Below are positions 54,520-64,000 of a stretch of 64,000 nt of DNA, piece by piece; position 1 is the stretch's first letter, and every line of letters begins with the position of its first letter. The notes beneath the pieces were generated by a model. That model saw only the letters and a program-made list of their open reading frames with translations. It did not search any database and was not told the origin of the DNA. The stretch comes from Lutibacter sp. A80 (GTDB taxonomy: Bacteria > Bacteroidota > Bacteroidia > Flavobacteriales > Flavobacteriaceae). The stretch is from positions 3,454,501 to 3,518,500 of the forward strand of contig NZ_CP092480.1 of NCBI RefSeq assembly GCF_022429645.1, given 5' to 3'. Position numbers and translations under genes: made by a program.

Positions 54520-55314
54520 TTAATCTTCGTTAGCGGGTTTTCCAATAGTAGCTAAAATACCACCATCTACATAAATCACTTGGCCGTTAACAAAATTACT
54601 AGCCTTAGAACTTAGAAAGATTGCTGCGCCTTGTAAATCATTTGGGTCTCCCCATTTGCCTGCGGGTGTTCTTCCTATAATAAAATCATTAAAAGGGTTT
54701 CCATCCACTCTAATAGGAGCTGTTTGACTTGTAGCAAAATACCCAGGTCCAATTCCGTTGATTTGAATATTATGTTTTGCCCATTCGGTAGCCATATTTT
54801 GTGTCAACATTTTTAACCCTCCTTTTGCTGCAGCATATGCACCAACAGTGCTTCTTCCTAGTTCACTCATCATTGAGCAAATATTTATAATTTTACCTTC
54901 TTTTCTGGAAATCATGCCTTTTACAACATGTTTTGAAACAATAAAAGGACTTACCAAATCAACTTTTATGACTTGTTCAAAATCAGTTACTTCCATTTCT
55001 TCTAAAGGAGTTCTTTTTATTATTCCGGCATTATTTATAAGTATATCAATAGTTCCTACTTCTTTTTCAATGGTGTTAATGTTTTTGATAACTAAAGATT
55101 CATTTGTAACATCAAAAAGATATCCGTAAGCTTTTAAACCTAAAGATTTATATTTTTTTATTGCATTGTTTAATTTTTCTTGAGAAGAAGCTCCATTAAT
55201 TACAAGTGTAGCTCCAGCTTTTCCTAAGCCAATTGCCATTGCCATTCCTAAACCATGTGTGCCTCCAGTTATTAAAGCTATTTTTCCTGTTAAATCAAAT
55301 AAGTTTATAGACAT
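54520..55314 (-). CDS. SDR family oxidoreductase (gluconate 5-dehydrogenase / KduD-like)
   Basis: A 264-residue classical short-chain dehydrogenase. It has the cofactor motif TGGTHGLGMAMA, NNAGI, the catalytic Ser in NICSMMSELGRS, and YAAAKGG with the Tyr-x-x-x-Lys pair. It also has the C-terminal VNGQVIYVDGGILA. Sequence style fits gluconate 5-dehydrogenase or 2-deoxy-D-gluconate 3-dehydrogenase, enzymes of uronate or ketogluconate use. This would suggest that uronic acids form part of the target glycan. It is transcribed opposite to the PUL genes and divergently from the esterase. Exact substrate is uncertain. Confidence 0.88.
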   Translation of the reverse strand: MSINLFDLTGKIALITGGTHGLGMAMAIGLGKAGATLVINGASSQEKLNNAIKKYKSLGLKAYGYLFDVTNESLVIKNINTIEKEVGTIDILINNAGIIKRTPLEEMEVTDFEQVIKVDLVSPFIVSKHVVKGMISRKEGKIINICSMMSELGRSTVGAYAAAKGGLKMLTQNMATEWAKHNIQINGIGPGYFATSQTAPIRVDGNPFNDFIIGRTPAGKWGDPNDLQGAAIFLSSKASNFVNGQVIYVDGGILATIGKPANED

Positions 55315-55747
55315 AAATAGATGTTTTGTTTTATGTAAAAGTAATCATTTTTTAAAAGATAAGTACTCGTATTTTAGGTTTAAAACGCCCAATTTTATTA
55401 TAAAATAGTAATTTAATATATAGTTTTAAAAGTTAGTAAAATGTTGTTATTTTTAGAATTTGATCTCTCTTGACAAGAAAGATTATAAAATAATTAAGTT
55501 TAGTATTTAACGGTATGCTGCTTTATCTAAAATTAATGAAGAATAACGGTGTTTAAAATGCTAAAAAAACACTAATTTTGCTTTAATTTGATGGTGAATT
55601 TATTAGATATTACATAGTTTATTTGCATCATAGTTTGTATAAGAGAAAAGTGATTTTGCTAGGTGTTTTAAAATTAGTAATTTAAAAATTTTGTTTTAGG
55701 TTATTTAAATATCATACCATTCTCATTTTTAAAATTATAAGACCAAT
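55315..55747. other. Divergent AT-rich spacer
   Basis: These 433 bases lie between the SDR start and the esterase start. They contain no ORF, tRNA or riboswitch that I can support. The promoters of both genes must lie here. TTTATTTG at 55618-55625 is a weak -7 candidate for the esterase. Confidence 0.5.
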
Positions 55748-56590
55748 ATGAATAAGAATTATATTTTTTTTTTACTTCTATTAATAATGCTTCCGCTTCA
55801 TTCACAAAATAAAGAAAAGGTTTATTTATGGCCAGATAAAACTCCTAATGATATTGAATTTTCTGAAAAAACAACTGAAACTATAATAAGTTCCGGGTTG
55901 ATTACTAAAATTACGGAAGTAAAATACCCATCTTTTACTGTATATAAACCAGAATCAATTAGTAATGGTGTAGGTGTAATTGTTTGTCCTGGAGGAGGCT
56001 ATAATATTTTAGCAATAGACCTAGAAGGGACTGAAGTTGCATCGAACTTAGCAAAATTAGGATATACAGTTTTTTTATTAAAATATAGTGTACCCAAAAA
56101 AGAATTAGATGCATTAAACGATTTAAAAAGAACTATTAGAATTGTTAGGAATGATGCTGAAAAATATAAAATAGATGAAGGTAAAATAGGTGTATTAGGT
56201 TTTTCTGCAGGTGGAAGTTTAAGTGCTAGAGCGAGTACGTTATATAATAAGGAAACATATTCTGAAATAGATGCAATAGATAGTGTTTCTAGTCGACCAG
56301 ATTTTTCAGTATTAATATATCCTGCTTATTTAGACAAAGGTGAAAATTATTCCATAACTCCAGAAATTAATATTACTAAAGATACGCCTCCAATGTTTGT
56401 TTTTGGTACAGCAGATGATGCCCATGGAAATAGTTGTTTGGTAATAACAAAAGCGTTAAATGATGTTGGAGTTCCAGTTGAGTTACATTTTTTAGATGAA
56501 GGAGGGCATGGTTATGGTTTAAGAGAAGGGAATAATGCTGCTGAAACTTGGCCTATATTACTTGAAAAATGGTTAAAAAAACAAAGATAA
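55748..56590 (+). CDS. Exported alpha/beta-hydrolase (acetyl-xylan-esterase-like)
   Basis: A 280-residue secreted esterase with a signal peptide (MNKNYIFFLLLLIMLPLHSQ). The oxyanion-hole motif VIVCPGGGYNILA, nucleophile elbow GFSAGGS, acid residue in GTADDAHG and catalytic His in DEGGHGYGL are all present. Close relatives in polysaccharide loci remove acetyl or other acyl groups from plant or algal glycans. A CBM9-like gene follows immediately, with only 1 bp between, so the two are co-expressed. The true ester substrate is unknown. Confidence 0.88.
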   Translation: MNKNYIFFLLLLIMLPLHSQNKEKVYLWPDKTPNDIEFSEKTTETIISSGLITKITEVKYPSFTVYKPESISNGVGVIVCPGGGYNILAIDLEGTEVASNLAKLGYTVFLLKYSVPKKELDALNDLKRTIRIVRNDAEKYKIDEGKIGVLGFSAGGSLSARASTLYNKETYSEIDAIDSVSSRPDFSVLIYPAYLDKGENYSITPEINITKDTPPMFVFGTADDAHGNSCLVITKALNDVGVPVELHFLDEGGHGYGLREGNNAAETWPILLEKWLKKQR

Positions 56591-56591
56591 A

Positions 56592-57230
56592 ATGTTAATG
56601 TATAAAGTTAAATTTATTAATGACGCTTTAATAAAAATAACTGGAAAAGCAGATTCTCCTGATTGGGAGAAAGCAACTGTTTTAACAGATTTTATCTCTG
56701 CTTGGGATGCTGAACCAGTTAAAAAAATTGAGTTTAGATCTCTTTGGAGTAAAGAAAATCTATTTTTTTGTTTTAAAGTTTATGATAATGAAGTTTATAT
56801 TGATAAAACAGATGATACAATAACCAGTATCGGTAATTCTGATAGAGTAGAATTATTTTTTAGAACAGATGCAGGTCTAAACCCATATTATTGTTTAGAA
56901 ATAGATCCAACACCTAGAATTATGGATTTTAAGGCCTATCCGAATAAAGAATTTGATTTTGAATGGAATTGGCCTAAAAAAGATATTTTGGTAAAATCTC
57001 AAATAGAAAAAGAATATTTTATTGTTGAAGGTAAAGTAAGTATTGCATCGTTAAAAAGCTTTGGTTTAATTAAAAATAACAAGATAGAATCGGGTATTTT
57101 TAGAGCTAAATTTAATAAAAGCAAAGGAGCTACTTACAAACCAACATGGATTTCTTGGATTGATCCAAATACAGAAACACCAAATTTTCATACACCAACT
57201 TCTTTTGGAGTATTACACTTAGAACATTAG
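56592..57230 (+). CDS. Carbohydrate-binding family 9-like protein
   Basis: A 212-residue single-domain protein resembling CBM9-like modules. ISAWDAEPVKKIEFRSLWSK, LFFCFKVYDNEVYID, GNSDRVELFFRTD and TPTSFGVLHLEH are the family pattern. No signal peptide is visible, so it may be cytoplasmic. The first codon could be the ATG at 56592 or the ATG at 56598. It follows the esterase with a 1-bp gap and converges with the hybrid sensor gene. Function beyond sugar binding is not known. Confidence 0.82.
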   Translation: MLMYKVKFINDALIKITGKADSPDWEKATVLTDFISAWDAEPVKKIEFRSLWSKENLFFCFKVYDNEVYIDKTDDTITSIGNSDRVELFFRTDAGLNPYYCLEIDPTPRIMDFKAYPNKEFDFEWNWPKKDILVKSQIEKEYFIVEGKVSIASLKSFGLIKNNKIESGIFRAKFNKSKGATYKPTWISWIDPNTETPNFHTPTSFGVLHLEH

Positions 57231-57254
57231 TATGTTTTAAGTGCTTGAAAGCCA

Positions 57255-60200
57255 TTATTCTTTTATAATACTAACATCTAATTTATATTTTTTTAGGTAT
57301 TTTTCTGAACCTATTTGCAAAGCTTCTTTTTTAAAGGTATTAGGTGTTTTTCCAAAATGTTTTTTAAAACATTTAGAAAAATATTTTGGATCATTAAAGC
57401 CCGAAATATATGCAGCTTCAGAAATACTATATCCGTATTTTGCAATTACAATGGCTGCTTTTTTTAAACGCAATAGCCTAACTAATTCAACCAAACCTTC
57501 ACCTGTTAAGGCTTGGCATTTTCTGTAAAGCGTTGAATAACTCATGCTCAATGCTTCAGATAAATCTTCAACTCTAAAATTTGGATCTTCAATTTTTGAA
57601 TTGATAGCTGTTATTAAATTTTCAAGAAAAATATCATCATTAGATTTATCTACGTTAATGGTGGGGTTATTAATTATTTCTTTTTTTAAGTTTGAAATAA
57701 TATGTTCGGTAGAAACAATTATATTATTTATTTTAAGTAATAATTCGTTGGTGTTAAATGGTTTGTTTATAAATTCTATAGCCCCAGATTCTAAACCTAA
57801 AATTTTAGATTTAGTAGAGTTTTTTGCTGTTAATAAAATAATTGGAATGTGCTTTGTTAGTTTATTTTCTTGTAACATTTTACACATTTCAATACCATCA
57901 ACTTCGGGCATCATAATATCGCTTAAAATAAGGTCTGGATGATGATTATTAGCAGCTATATATCCTTCGTTACCATTTTCGGTTAAAATAATATTATACG
58001 TATTTGAAAGTAGGTCTTTTAAAAGGTGTTGTAATTCTAAATTATCTTCAACAATTAAGATTGTTTTATTGTGTTTTTTAGTACTTATTGGTGTAGATTT
58101 TATACTTTCTTCTTTATCAGGTGTTATTTTTAGTTCTGGAATAATGCGTTCCTCTTTTAAATAAGCCTCTTTAGTAACTGGAAAAGTAATAATAAAAGTT
58201 GTGCCTTCCATACTATTTGAAGTAACTTCAATTTTACCTCTATGTATTTCAATTAATTCTTTAGTTAATGCTAAGCCAATACCAGAACCTTTAGATTGTA
58301 TACCTGTTTTAGATTGGTAAAAAAGTGTAAATATATCATTCAATTCTTCTTCTTCTATACCAGGCCCTGAATCTTTAACATATATTTTAATGGAGTTTTT
58401 GTTATTTATAGGAGTTGCAATTAGTTGTATATTTCCTTCCTTAGGAGTAAATTTAAACGCGTTAGAAAGTAAGTTATAAATAATATGTTCAATTTTTTCT
58501 TTATCGTACCAAGCTTCGGCAAGATTTTGTGGACAATTTAAACTAAAGTCAATATGTTTTAAACGTGCTTGTTCTTTAAAAGAAAGCGTAATATCATTTA
58601 AATCTTCATATAAATTATTTTTAGTAACGAGTAAACGTGTTCTTTCTAATTCTTTATTTCTAACAGTGGTGAGTTCAAAAACAATTCTAGATAAACGTTT
58701 TACATTATTAGAGATTATTTGTAAACGTTGTTTTAATAATAAGTTTCCGTTATCTTCAGCCCTCTGTAACATACTGTCAATTGGACTTAAAATGAGTGTT
58801 AGAGGTGTTTGAATTTCATGAGACATTTTGGCGAAAAAGTTCATTTTTAAGGTGTGTAACTCCTTCTCTTTGTCATAACTAATTTTATCTGAAATTATTT
58901 TCTTTTTTAGCTCGTACCATTTTATAATTATTAATACAGTAACTATAAATAAGAATAAATAGAAGAAATGAGCAAGAGGTGTATTCCAAAGTGGTTGTGT
59001 AATTTCTATTGCAATTTTTTTTGGAGCAATATCCCAATCACCATTTTTAGAACTTGCTTTTACTTCAAAGGTATAATTTCCAGAAGGGATATTTGTGTAA
59101 GTAGCAAGTTGTTCTTTAGTAACAGGAATCCAAGTGTTGTTAAACCCTAATAAGCGATATGCATAACGGTAATTTGTGTTTAGTACATTATCAAATGCTG
59201 AAAATCGAAATGAAAACGAAGATTGATTAGGTGTTAATGTTATTTTTTTTAGATGTTCAATACTCGAATTTATTTGATTAGGGATTAGAGAAGTTGCAGG
59301 TTGATTTAATATTTCAATTGAATTGATATACAATTTAGGCTTTAATTCTTTTTTTGTGATATCTGAAGGTTTAAAACTATTGAAACCATTAATACCACCA
59401 AAATATAATGTTTCTTTATCTTTTATAGCACTTCTACTCATAAACACATTGTCTTGTAAACCATCAATAATTTGAAATTTTGTTGTTGCAGAGTCTTTAA
59501 AATTAAAGTGTAAAATTCCGTTTGAAGTACTTAACCATAAATTTGTATTATTTTCTGCCAATACAGCTCTTATGTCAAAAGAATTAAGTAATCTGTTATT
59601 TTGTAACGAATTGTATTTGTGTGTGTTTGGGTCAAATTTTACTAGTTTCCCGTGCGAGTTTATTAACCATAAAATACCTAATTCATCCAATTCCATAGAT
59701 TTAACTCCAAGAATATCATTTGGGTATTTAGTTTCATTATAATAGCTAATATATTCGAATTTAGAGTTGGTAAGATTTTTTATATTTTCTTCAAATTTAA
59801 AAAGTCCACCTTTGTAATATCCAACCCAAATAGTTCCGTTTGCATCTTCTATAATGCTTTCTGCAACAAATCCTTTAAGACCGTGCGTATTATTTTCAAA
59901 ACTGGCAAGTAATTTTTGCTTGCTAGAATATACATTAAGCGATAAATTTGAACCTACCCATATCCTTTGTTTAGAGTCTGTATATACAACTCTAACATCT
60001 GTAGCTTTTTGGTTTAATGAATTTTTAATTTCAATATTTTTAAAAGAATTTTTTTGAGAATTGTAATGCCACAAACTATTTTTATAAGTTCCAAACCAAA
60101 TATTTTCTTGATTATCTTCTGTAATTGATTGTATGTAGAATCCTTTTTTTAATTTATTAGTAGAAAAGTATTGTTTTTTAGAAGTTGTGCCATCTTTATT

Positions 60201-61382
60201 TGGTGTAATTTTAGTTATACCTGTTCCGTCTGTACCTGCCCATATAGTTCCATTTTTTGTTTTGTAAATAGATAGAATTCTAGAAGGTGTATTTGTGTCG
60301 GAACCATCATAGTACTTAATTTTATTATTAACTTCGGGTAAAATATTGAGTCCTCCGTAGTTTGAAGCTACCCAAATATTTTCATGTGAATCTTCATAAA
60401 TTGCAATAATAGAATTACTTCTTAAAGAAAATTTATTAGTGTTTTGATGTGTGTAAAGTTGTATAATACCGTGGTTAGAGTCTACTTTATACAATCCGCC
60501 ACCATCGGTTCCAGCCCAAATGTAACCTTTGCTATCGCAATATAGTCTGATAAACATTTCTTTTTTAATATTGTAAAAAGGAGCTTTGAAAAGTGTTTCT
60601 TGAATAAATTTTTTAGAATTAATATCATAGACAAATAATCCATAAGATTCTGTACCAATCCATAATTTATTGCTTAGGTCTTTGGTAATTTTAATATTTC
60701 CAGGGAAATCTGAAAAGGGACTATCCAAAGTACTTAATTTGTAGTTTTTAGGAGAATATTGAAAAATTTTACCTTTATCTGTACTTATAAATAATTCACC
60801 ATTATCTGTTGTTACAATATTTAAAATTTCTGAAACATTATGAGCTATATCTGGAATAGTGGTTATTTTTTCTAATTGCGGATTTGTGTAATTATAGCTG
60901 TAAATTTCACCTTGCTTTGTGGCCAGTAAAACAGATTCCTTAGAAGTTGTAGATACCAATTGAATTTTTTTACCTTTTAGGGCATCTAGTTCATTAAAGT
61001 TTCCTAAGGTATCGCAAATACGCACAAGTCCATTCCTAGTACTAATCCAAATATTATTTTTAAAATCTTTTTGTAAGTTAGAAATAAAATCGTCAGAACT
61101 TCTATCTTTAAAAATATCATTAATATCTGTAGGGTAATAATTAGATCCGTCATATTTTAGAAAACCAGAAGCATAACTCATCCAAATATATCCGTAATTG
61201 TCTTCAATAATATTACTAATATTTAAAACTTTTTTATTGTATACGGGTTCTATATGTATAAAATTGGAGTGCTCTTGTCCAATACTAATTAAACTGTTTA
61301 ATAACAAAAACACTATTAAAAAAGTAGTTAATAATGTGTTTTTTTTGTTATGAGGATTTATCAAACTGTTTTTTTTCATCAA
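57255..61382 (-). CDS. Hybrid two-component system sensor/regulator (HTCS)
   Basis: A 1375-residue single-protein regulator of polysaccharide utilisation. After a signal anchor (about 15-36), two seven-bladed Reg_prop propellers (about 40-690) and a Y_Y_Y domain (about 715-795) form the periplasmic sensor. A membrane helix follows at about 803-820. The histidine kinase has H855 in MSHEIQTPL, an N-box LLSNAFKFTP, and G-boxes DSGPGIEEEEL and GSGIGLALTKE. The response-regulator receiver has D1155 in DLILSDIMMPEVDG. An AraC-type DNA-binding domain occupies about 1260-1365. It probably activates the neighbouring susCD operons in response to an oligosaccharide. It diverges from the GH109-like gene. 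Confidence 0.96.
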   Translation of the reverse strand: MMKKNSLINPHNKKNTLLTTFLIVFLLLNSLISIGQEHSNFIHIEPVYNKKVLNISNIIEDNYGYIWMSYASGFLKYDGSNYYPTDINDIFKDRSSDDFISNLQKDFKNNIWISTRNGLVRICDTLGNFNELDALKGKKIQLVSTTSKESVLLATKQGEIYSYNYTNPQLEKITTIPDIAHNVSEILNIVTTDNGELFISTDKGKIFQYSPKNYKLSTLDSPFSDFPGNIKITKDLSNKLWIGTESYGLFVYDINSKKFIQETLFKAPFYNIKKEMFIRLYCDSKGYIWAGTDGGGLYKVDSNHGIIQLYTHQNTNKFSLRSNSIIAIYEDSHENIWVASNYGGLNILPEVNNKIKYYDGSDTNTPSRILSIYKTKNGTIWAGTDGTGITKITPNKDGTTSKKQYFSTNKLKKGFYIQSITEDNQENIWFGTYKNSLWHYNSQKNSFKNIEIKNSLNQKATDVRVVYTDSKQRIWVGSNLSLNVYSSKQKLLASFENNTHGLKGFVAESIIEDANGTIWVGYYKGGLFKFEENIKNLTNSKFEYISYYNETKYPNDILGVKSMELDELGILWLINSHGKLVKFDPNTHKYNSLQNNRLLNSFDIRAVLAENNTNLWLSTSNGILHFNFKDSATTKFQIIDGLQDNVFMSRSAIKDKETLYFGGINGFNSFKPSDITKKELKPKLYINSIEILNQPATSLIPNQINSSIEHLKKITLTPNQSSFSFRFSAFDNVLNTNYRYAYRLLGFNNTWIPVTKEQLATYTNIPSGNYTFEVKASSKNGDWDIAPKKIAIEITQPLWNTPLAHFFYLFLFIVTVLIIIKWYELKKKIISDKISYDKEKELHTLKMNFFAKMSHEIQTPLTLILSPIDSMLQRAEDNGNLLLKQRLQIISNNVKRLSRIVFELTTVRNKELERTRLLVTKNNLYEDLNDITLSFKEQARLKHIDFSLNCPQNLAEAWYDKEKIEHIIYNLLSNAFKFTPKEGNIQLIATPINNKNSIKIYVKDSGPGIEEEELNDIFTLFYQSKTGIQSKGSGIGLALTKELIEIHRGKIEVTSNSMEGTTFIITFPVTKEAYLKEERIIPELKITPDKEESIKSTPISTKKHNKTILIVEDNLELQHLLKDLLSNTYNIILTENGNEGYIAANNHHPDLILSDIMMPEVDGIEMCKMLQENKLTKHIPIILLTAKNSTKSKILGLESGAIEFINKPFNTNELLLKINNIIVSTEHIISNLKKEIINNPTINVDKSNDDIFLENLITAINSKIEDPNFRVEDLSEALSMSYSTLYRKCQALTGEGLVELVRLLRLKKAAIVIAKYGYSISEAAYISGFNDPKYFSKCFKKHFGKTPNTFKKEALQIGSEKYLKKYKLDVSIIKE

Positions 61383-61725
61383 ATATAATGCAACATTAAT
61401 ACTATTTATTTTGGTATAAATATAAATAGAAATGTATTTATAACAACTTAATTAAGTTGTTTTTAAATTGTTAAAAGTGGAATATTTAATCAAAAAGGGG
61501 GAAAATTTTAGAGGTTATACCTCTTTATTGAAAATTACCACCTCTTAGCTTAAATAATCTACTTATTTATTAAATGGAATTATCAAATTTGAGATGTTTA
61601 AAATAAGTGTCTTTTGTAATTATTGAGTGATGTTAATATTAAAAAAAGATTAAGAAAAGTTAAATAGCTATTTTCAAACTACATTATATAGGTTTGAAAT
61701 AAATAAAATTAAAACCCATAACATA
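61383..61725. promoter_or_regulatory. Divergent regulatory spacer (HTCS / GH109-like)
   Basis: No gene is seen in 343 bp. A perfect 20-bp palindrome, AACAACTTAA-TTAAGTTGTT, lies at 61442-61461. AGAGGT-TAT-ACCTCT lies at 61510-61524, with another ACCTCT at 61540, exactly 21 bp from the previous ACCTCT. These are candidate operator sites between the regulator and the downstream operon. Confidence 0.5.
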
Positions 61726-63090
61726 ATGAAATCAAGAAGAAATTTTATTAAGAAAACTGCACTTGCAGGTGCAGGAATTACAATGATGCCTAATATGTCT
61801 TTTGGAATAAACACAGGTTTATTTGGAAAAGAACAAAAACTAAAGGTGGCAATGATTGGTGTTGGACTAAGAGGAACCAATCATTTAGATAATGTATTAT
61901 TAAGAGATGATGTATTGGTAACTGCAATTTGTGATATTGATCCTAGACGTATAACTATTGCCTTGGATAAAATAAAAAAAGCAGGTGAACCTAAGCCTCA
62001 AGTTTTTGGAGATGGAGATTATGATTATAGAAATTTGTTAGAGTTAAAAGATGTTGATGCAGTTATAATATCAACACCTTGGTTATGGCATACACGTATG
62101 GCAAAAGACGCTATGAAAGCTGGTAAATATACTGGGTTAGAAGTTTCTGCAGCCAATACAATGGAAGAATGTTGGGATTTAGTAAATACCCACGAAGAAA
62201 CAGGTACACATTTAATGATTTTAGAAAATGTGAATTATAGACGCGATGTGCTTGCTGTATTAAATATGGTAAAACAAAATGTATTTGGAGAACTAGTACA
62301 CTTTAGATGTGGTTACCAACACGATTTACGCTTTGTAAAATTAAATGACGGAAAAAGTGCCTATGGTAAAGGAGTTGAGTTTGGAGAAAAAGGTATTTCA
62401 GAATCTGCTTGGAGAACGCAACATTCATTATTGAGAAATGCCGATGTGTATCCAACACACGGAGCAGGGCCAATAGCAGCAATGTGCGATATTAATAGAG
62501 GAAATAGATTTACATCTTTAACAGCCAATGCAACAAAAGCAATAGGATTAAACGATTATATTGTTAAAAATGGTGGTGCTGATCATCCAAATGCAAAATT
62601 AAAATTTAAACAAGGAGATGTAATAACTTCAACAATTGAAACAGCAAATGGTGAAACTATTATTGTTACACACGATTGTAATTTACCAAGACCTTACTCT
62701 TTAGGATTTAGAGTACAAGGAAGTAATGGACTTTGGGAAGTAGACGGTAATAGAATCTATATTGAAGGCGAGTCTGATCCACACCGTTGGGACGTTGCAG
62801 ATGAATGGTTAAAAAAATACGACCACCCATTATGGAAAAAATATGGAGAACATGCTTTAGGAGCTGGACATGGTGGAATGGACTTTTTTGTAATCAATGC
62901 CTTTATAGAGTCGGCAAAATTAAATATTGCACCACCTATGGATGCTTATGATGCAGCAGCTTGGAGTGCTATTACACCTCTTTCTGAGCTTTCAATAGAA
63001 AATAATGGTGAACCTCAAGACTTTCCAGATTTTACAAGAGGAAACTGGATAAAAAGAAAACCTTATAACTGGATGAAGGATACTTATTAA
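61726..63090 (+). CDS. Gfo/Idh/MocA oxidoreductase, GH109-like
   Basis: A 454-residue NAD(P)-dependent protein with a Tat-like signal (MKSRRNFIKKTALAGAGITM), so probably exported folded. The Rossmann motif KVAMIGVGLRGTNHLDN is followed by VYPTHGAGPIAAMCDINRGN, which is characteristic of the GH109 group, whose members cleave alpha-N-acetylgalactosamine by an NAD redox mechanism. A true GH109 role is plausible but many MocA proteins act on other sugars or inositols. It starts 59 bp before a SusC gene, suggesting the beginning of another glycan-utilisation operon. Confidence 0.85.
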   Translation: MKSRRNFIKKTALAGAGITMMPNMSFGINTGLFGKEQKLKVAMIGVGLRGTNHLDNVLLRDDVLVTAICDIDPRRITIALDKIKKAGEPKPQVFGDGDYDYRNLLELKDVDAVIISTPWLWHTRMAKDAMKAGKYTGLEVSAANTMEECWDLVNTHEETGTHLMILENVNYRRDVLAVLNMVKQNVFGELVHFRCGYQHDLRFVKLNDGKSAYGKGVEFGEKGISESAWRTQHSLLRNADVYPTHGAGPIAAMCDINRGNRFTSLTANATKAIGLNDYIVKNGGADHPNAKLKFKQGDVITSTIETANGETIIVTHDCNLPRPYSLGFRVQGSNGLWEVDGNRIYIEGESDPHRWDVADEWLKKYDHPLWKKYGEHALGAGHGGMDFFVINAFIESAKLNIAPPMDAYDAAAWSAITPLSELSIENNGEPQDFPDFTRGNWIKRKPYNWMKDTY

Positions 63091-63149
63091 AGTATTACAG
63101 TTTTAATCAATCAAAAAAATTAACTCAATCAATAACTTAAATTAACTTT

Positions 63150-64000
63150 ATGAAAAAATTAATCACATGTTTTTTTATTTTTATGTTTGGTATTATACAT
63201 GCTCAAGCACAAGAAAAAACAATTACAGGAACTGTTTTTGATGAAACAGGAGGTCCTTTACCAGGGGCTTCTATTACGATTAAAGGATCTACAAAAGGTG
63301 TGTCAACAGATTTTGATGGAAACTTTAGTATTTCAGCAAAAGATACTGATATTCTTGTTGTTTCATTTATGGGATATACAAATAAAGAGGTTACAGTTGG
63401 TGTAAATGAAACTTTTAAAATAACGCTAGAACCTGATCAAAATGTTTTAGATGAAGTTGTTCTGGTAAGTTTTGGAGCTCAAAAAAAGAAGAGCGTTGTT
63501 TCTTCCATTACTACTGTAAAACCTGCAGAATTAAAAGTATCTTCAAGTAACCTTACAACAGCTTTAGCGGGAAAAGTATCAGGTTTAATTGCTTATCAAA
63601 GAGGTGGAGAGCCAGGAAAAGATAATGCAGAATTCTTTATTAGAGGTGTAACTACATTTGGATATGCTTCAAGTCCTTTAATTCTTATAGATGGTGTTGA
63701 ATTAGATGTTTCAGACTTAAGAAGATTACATCCAGATGATATTTCAGCTTTCTCTATTATGAAAGATGCCTCAGCAACAGCGTTATACGGAGCAAGAGGA
63801 GCAAATGGTGTTATTTTTGTTACAACTAAAGAAGGGGTTGAAGGTCCTGTAAGAGTTTCTGCAAGAGTTGAAGCATCAATCTCTCAACCAACCAAAGATA
63901 TTGAATTAGCTGACCCTATTACATATATGAAATTAGGAAATGAAGCTGTAAGAACTAGAGATCCTTTAGGTTTATTACCTTATTCTTTAGAAAAAATAGA
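63150..64000 (+). CDS. SusC/RagA family transporter, 5' part (third)
   Basis: The gene continues beyond the right edge. Its start ATG at 63150 gives a signal peptide (MKKLITCFFIFMFGIIHAQA), a regulatory-like domain (ITGTVFDETGGPLPGASITI) and the plug with TALAGKVSGLIAYQRGG and MKDASATALYGARGANGV. About 283 residues are visible. It lies 59 bp after the GH109-like gene. A SusD partner is expected further right. This third transporter belongs to the glycan unit headed by the GH109-like gene. Confidence 0.94.
   Translation, partial: MKKLITCFFIFMFGIIHAQAQEKTITGTVFDETGGPLPGASITIKGSTKGVSTDFDGNFSISAKDTDILVVSFMGYTNKEVTVGVNETFKITLEPDQNVLDEVVLVSFGAQKKKSVVSSITTVKPAELKVSSSNLTTALAGKVSGLIAYQRGGEPGKDNAEFFIRGVTTFGYASSPLILIDGVELDVSDLRRLHPDDISAFSIMKDASATALYGARGANGVIFVTTKEGVEGPVRVSARVEASISQPTKDIELADPITYMKLGNEAVRTRDPLGLLPYSLEKI

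Noticed and set aside
57544-57942. 132-residue plus-strand ORF inside the HTCS gene
   Set aside because: It is antisense to the receiver and AraC domains, whose motifs are intact on the minus strand.
63187-63405. 72-residue plus-strand ORF at the right end
   Set aside because: It is out of frame with the clear SusC reading frame that begins at 63150 and runs off the window.

Overview
The window is AT-rich DNA of a marine-type Bacteroidota, most likely family Flavobacteriaceae. Evidence: TAnnTTTG-type promoters with a TTG box about 20 bp upstream, SusC/SusD pairs, a hybrid two-component regulator, a type IX secretion C-terminal sorting domain, GloVer repeats, and the coaX / outer-membrane protein / TPR / LptC / CBS-hemolysin / parvulin gene order. 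The genus cannot be fixed from the sequence alone.

Region 1 (1-5403) is assimilatory sulfate reduction: the cysD 3' end, cysN, a sulfite/nitrite reductase with a C-terminal HEPN-like domain, and two siroheme genes. Region 2 (5758-15019) is a predicted peptide-ligase/transglutaminase cluster: transglutaminase-DUF2126, fused ATP-grasp/alpha-E and transglutaminase on +, facing a second, unfused ATP-grasp and alpha-E pair on -. Region 3 (15344-20493) is methionine and one-carbon metabolism: a SAM-I riboswitch, split metH and metF. It is followed by trxA and a DUF58 gene.

Region 4 (22106-33377) is accessory DNA at the 3' end of tRNA-Asp. The first element (about 4.9 kb; tyrosine integrase, two tiny ORFs, excisionase-like HTH, hypothetical protein, putative replication initiator) is bounded by a 22-bp direct repeat of the tRNA end. 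Immediately beyond it is a second, about 6.2-kb segment bounded by a 127-bp direct repeat that contains the tRNA 3' end and its terminator. That segment holds a decayed SNF2-type helicase and a 1515-residue secreted metalloprotease. This looks like tandem island accretion at one tRNA.

Region 5 (33945-41926) holds tRNA-Phe and a conserved envelope/housekeeping cluster. Region 6 (42532-64000) is carbohydrate use: two consecutive SusC/SusD pairs with a GH128-like beta-1,3-glucanase, aldose epimerase, SDR, alpha/beta-hydrolase esterase, CBM9-like protein, a 1375-residue hybrid two-component sensor, a GH109-like oxidoreductase and the start of a third SusC. GH128 points to beta-1,3-glucan for the first unit. 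The esterase, SDR and GH109-like genes suggest other or mixed glycans, so the substrate is unresolved.

No CRISPR array, rRNA or insertion-sequence transposase was seen. The most interesting parts are the two stacked tRNA-Asp islands, the duplicated ATP-grasp/alpha-E/transglutaminase module, and the sulfite reductase-HEPN fusion.
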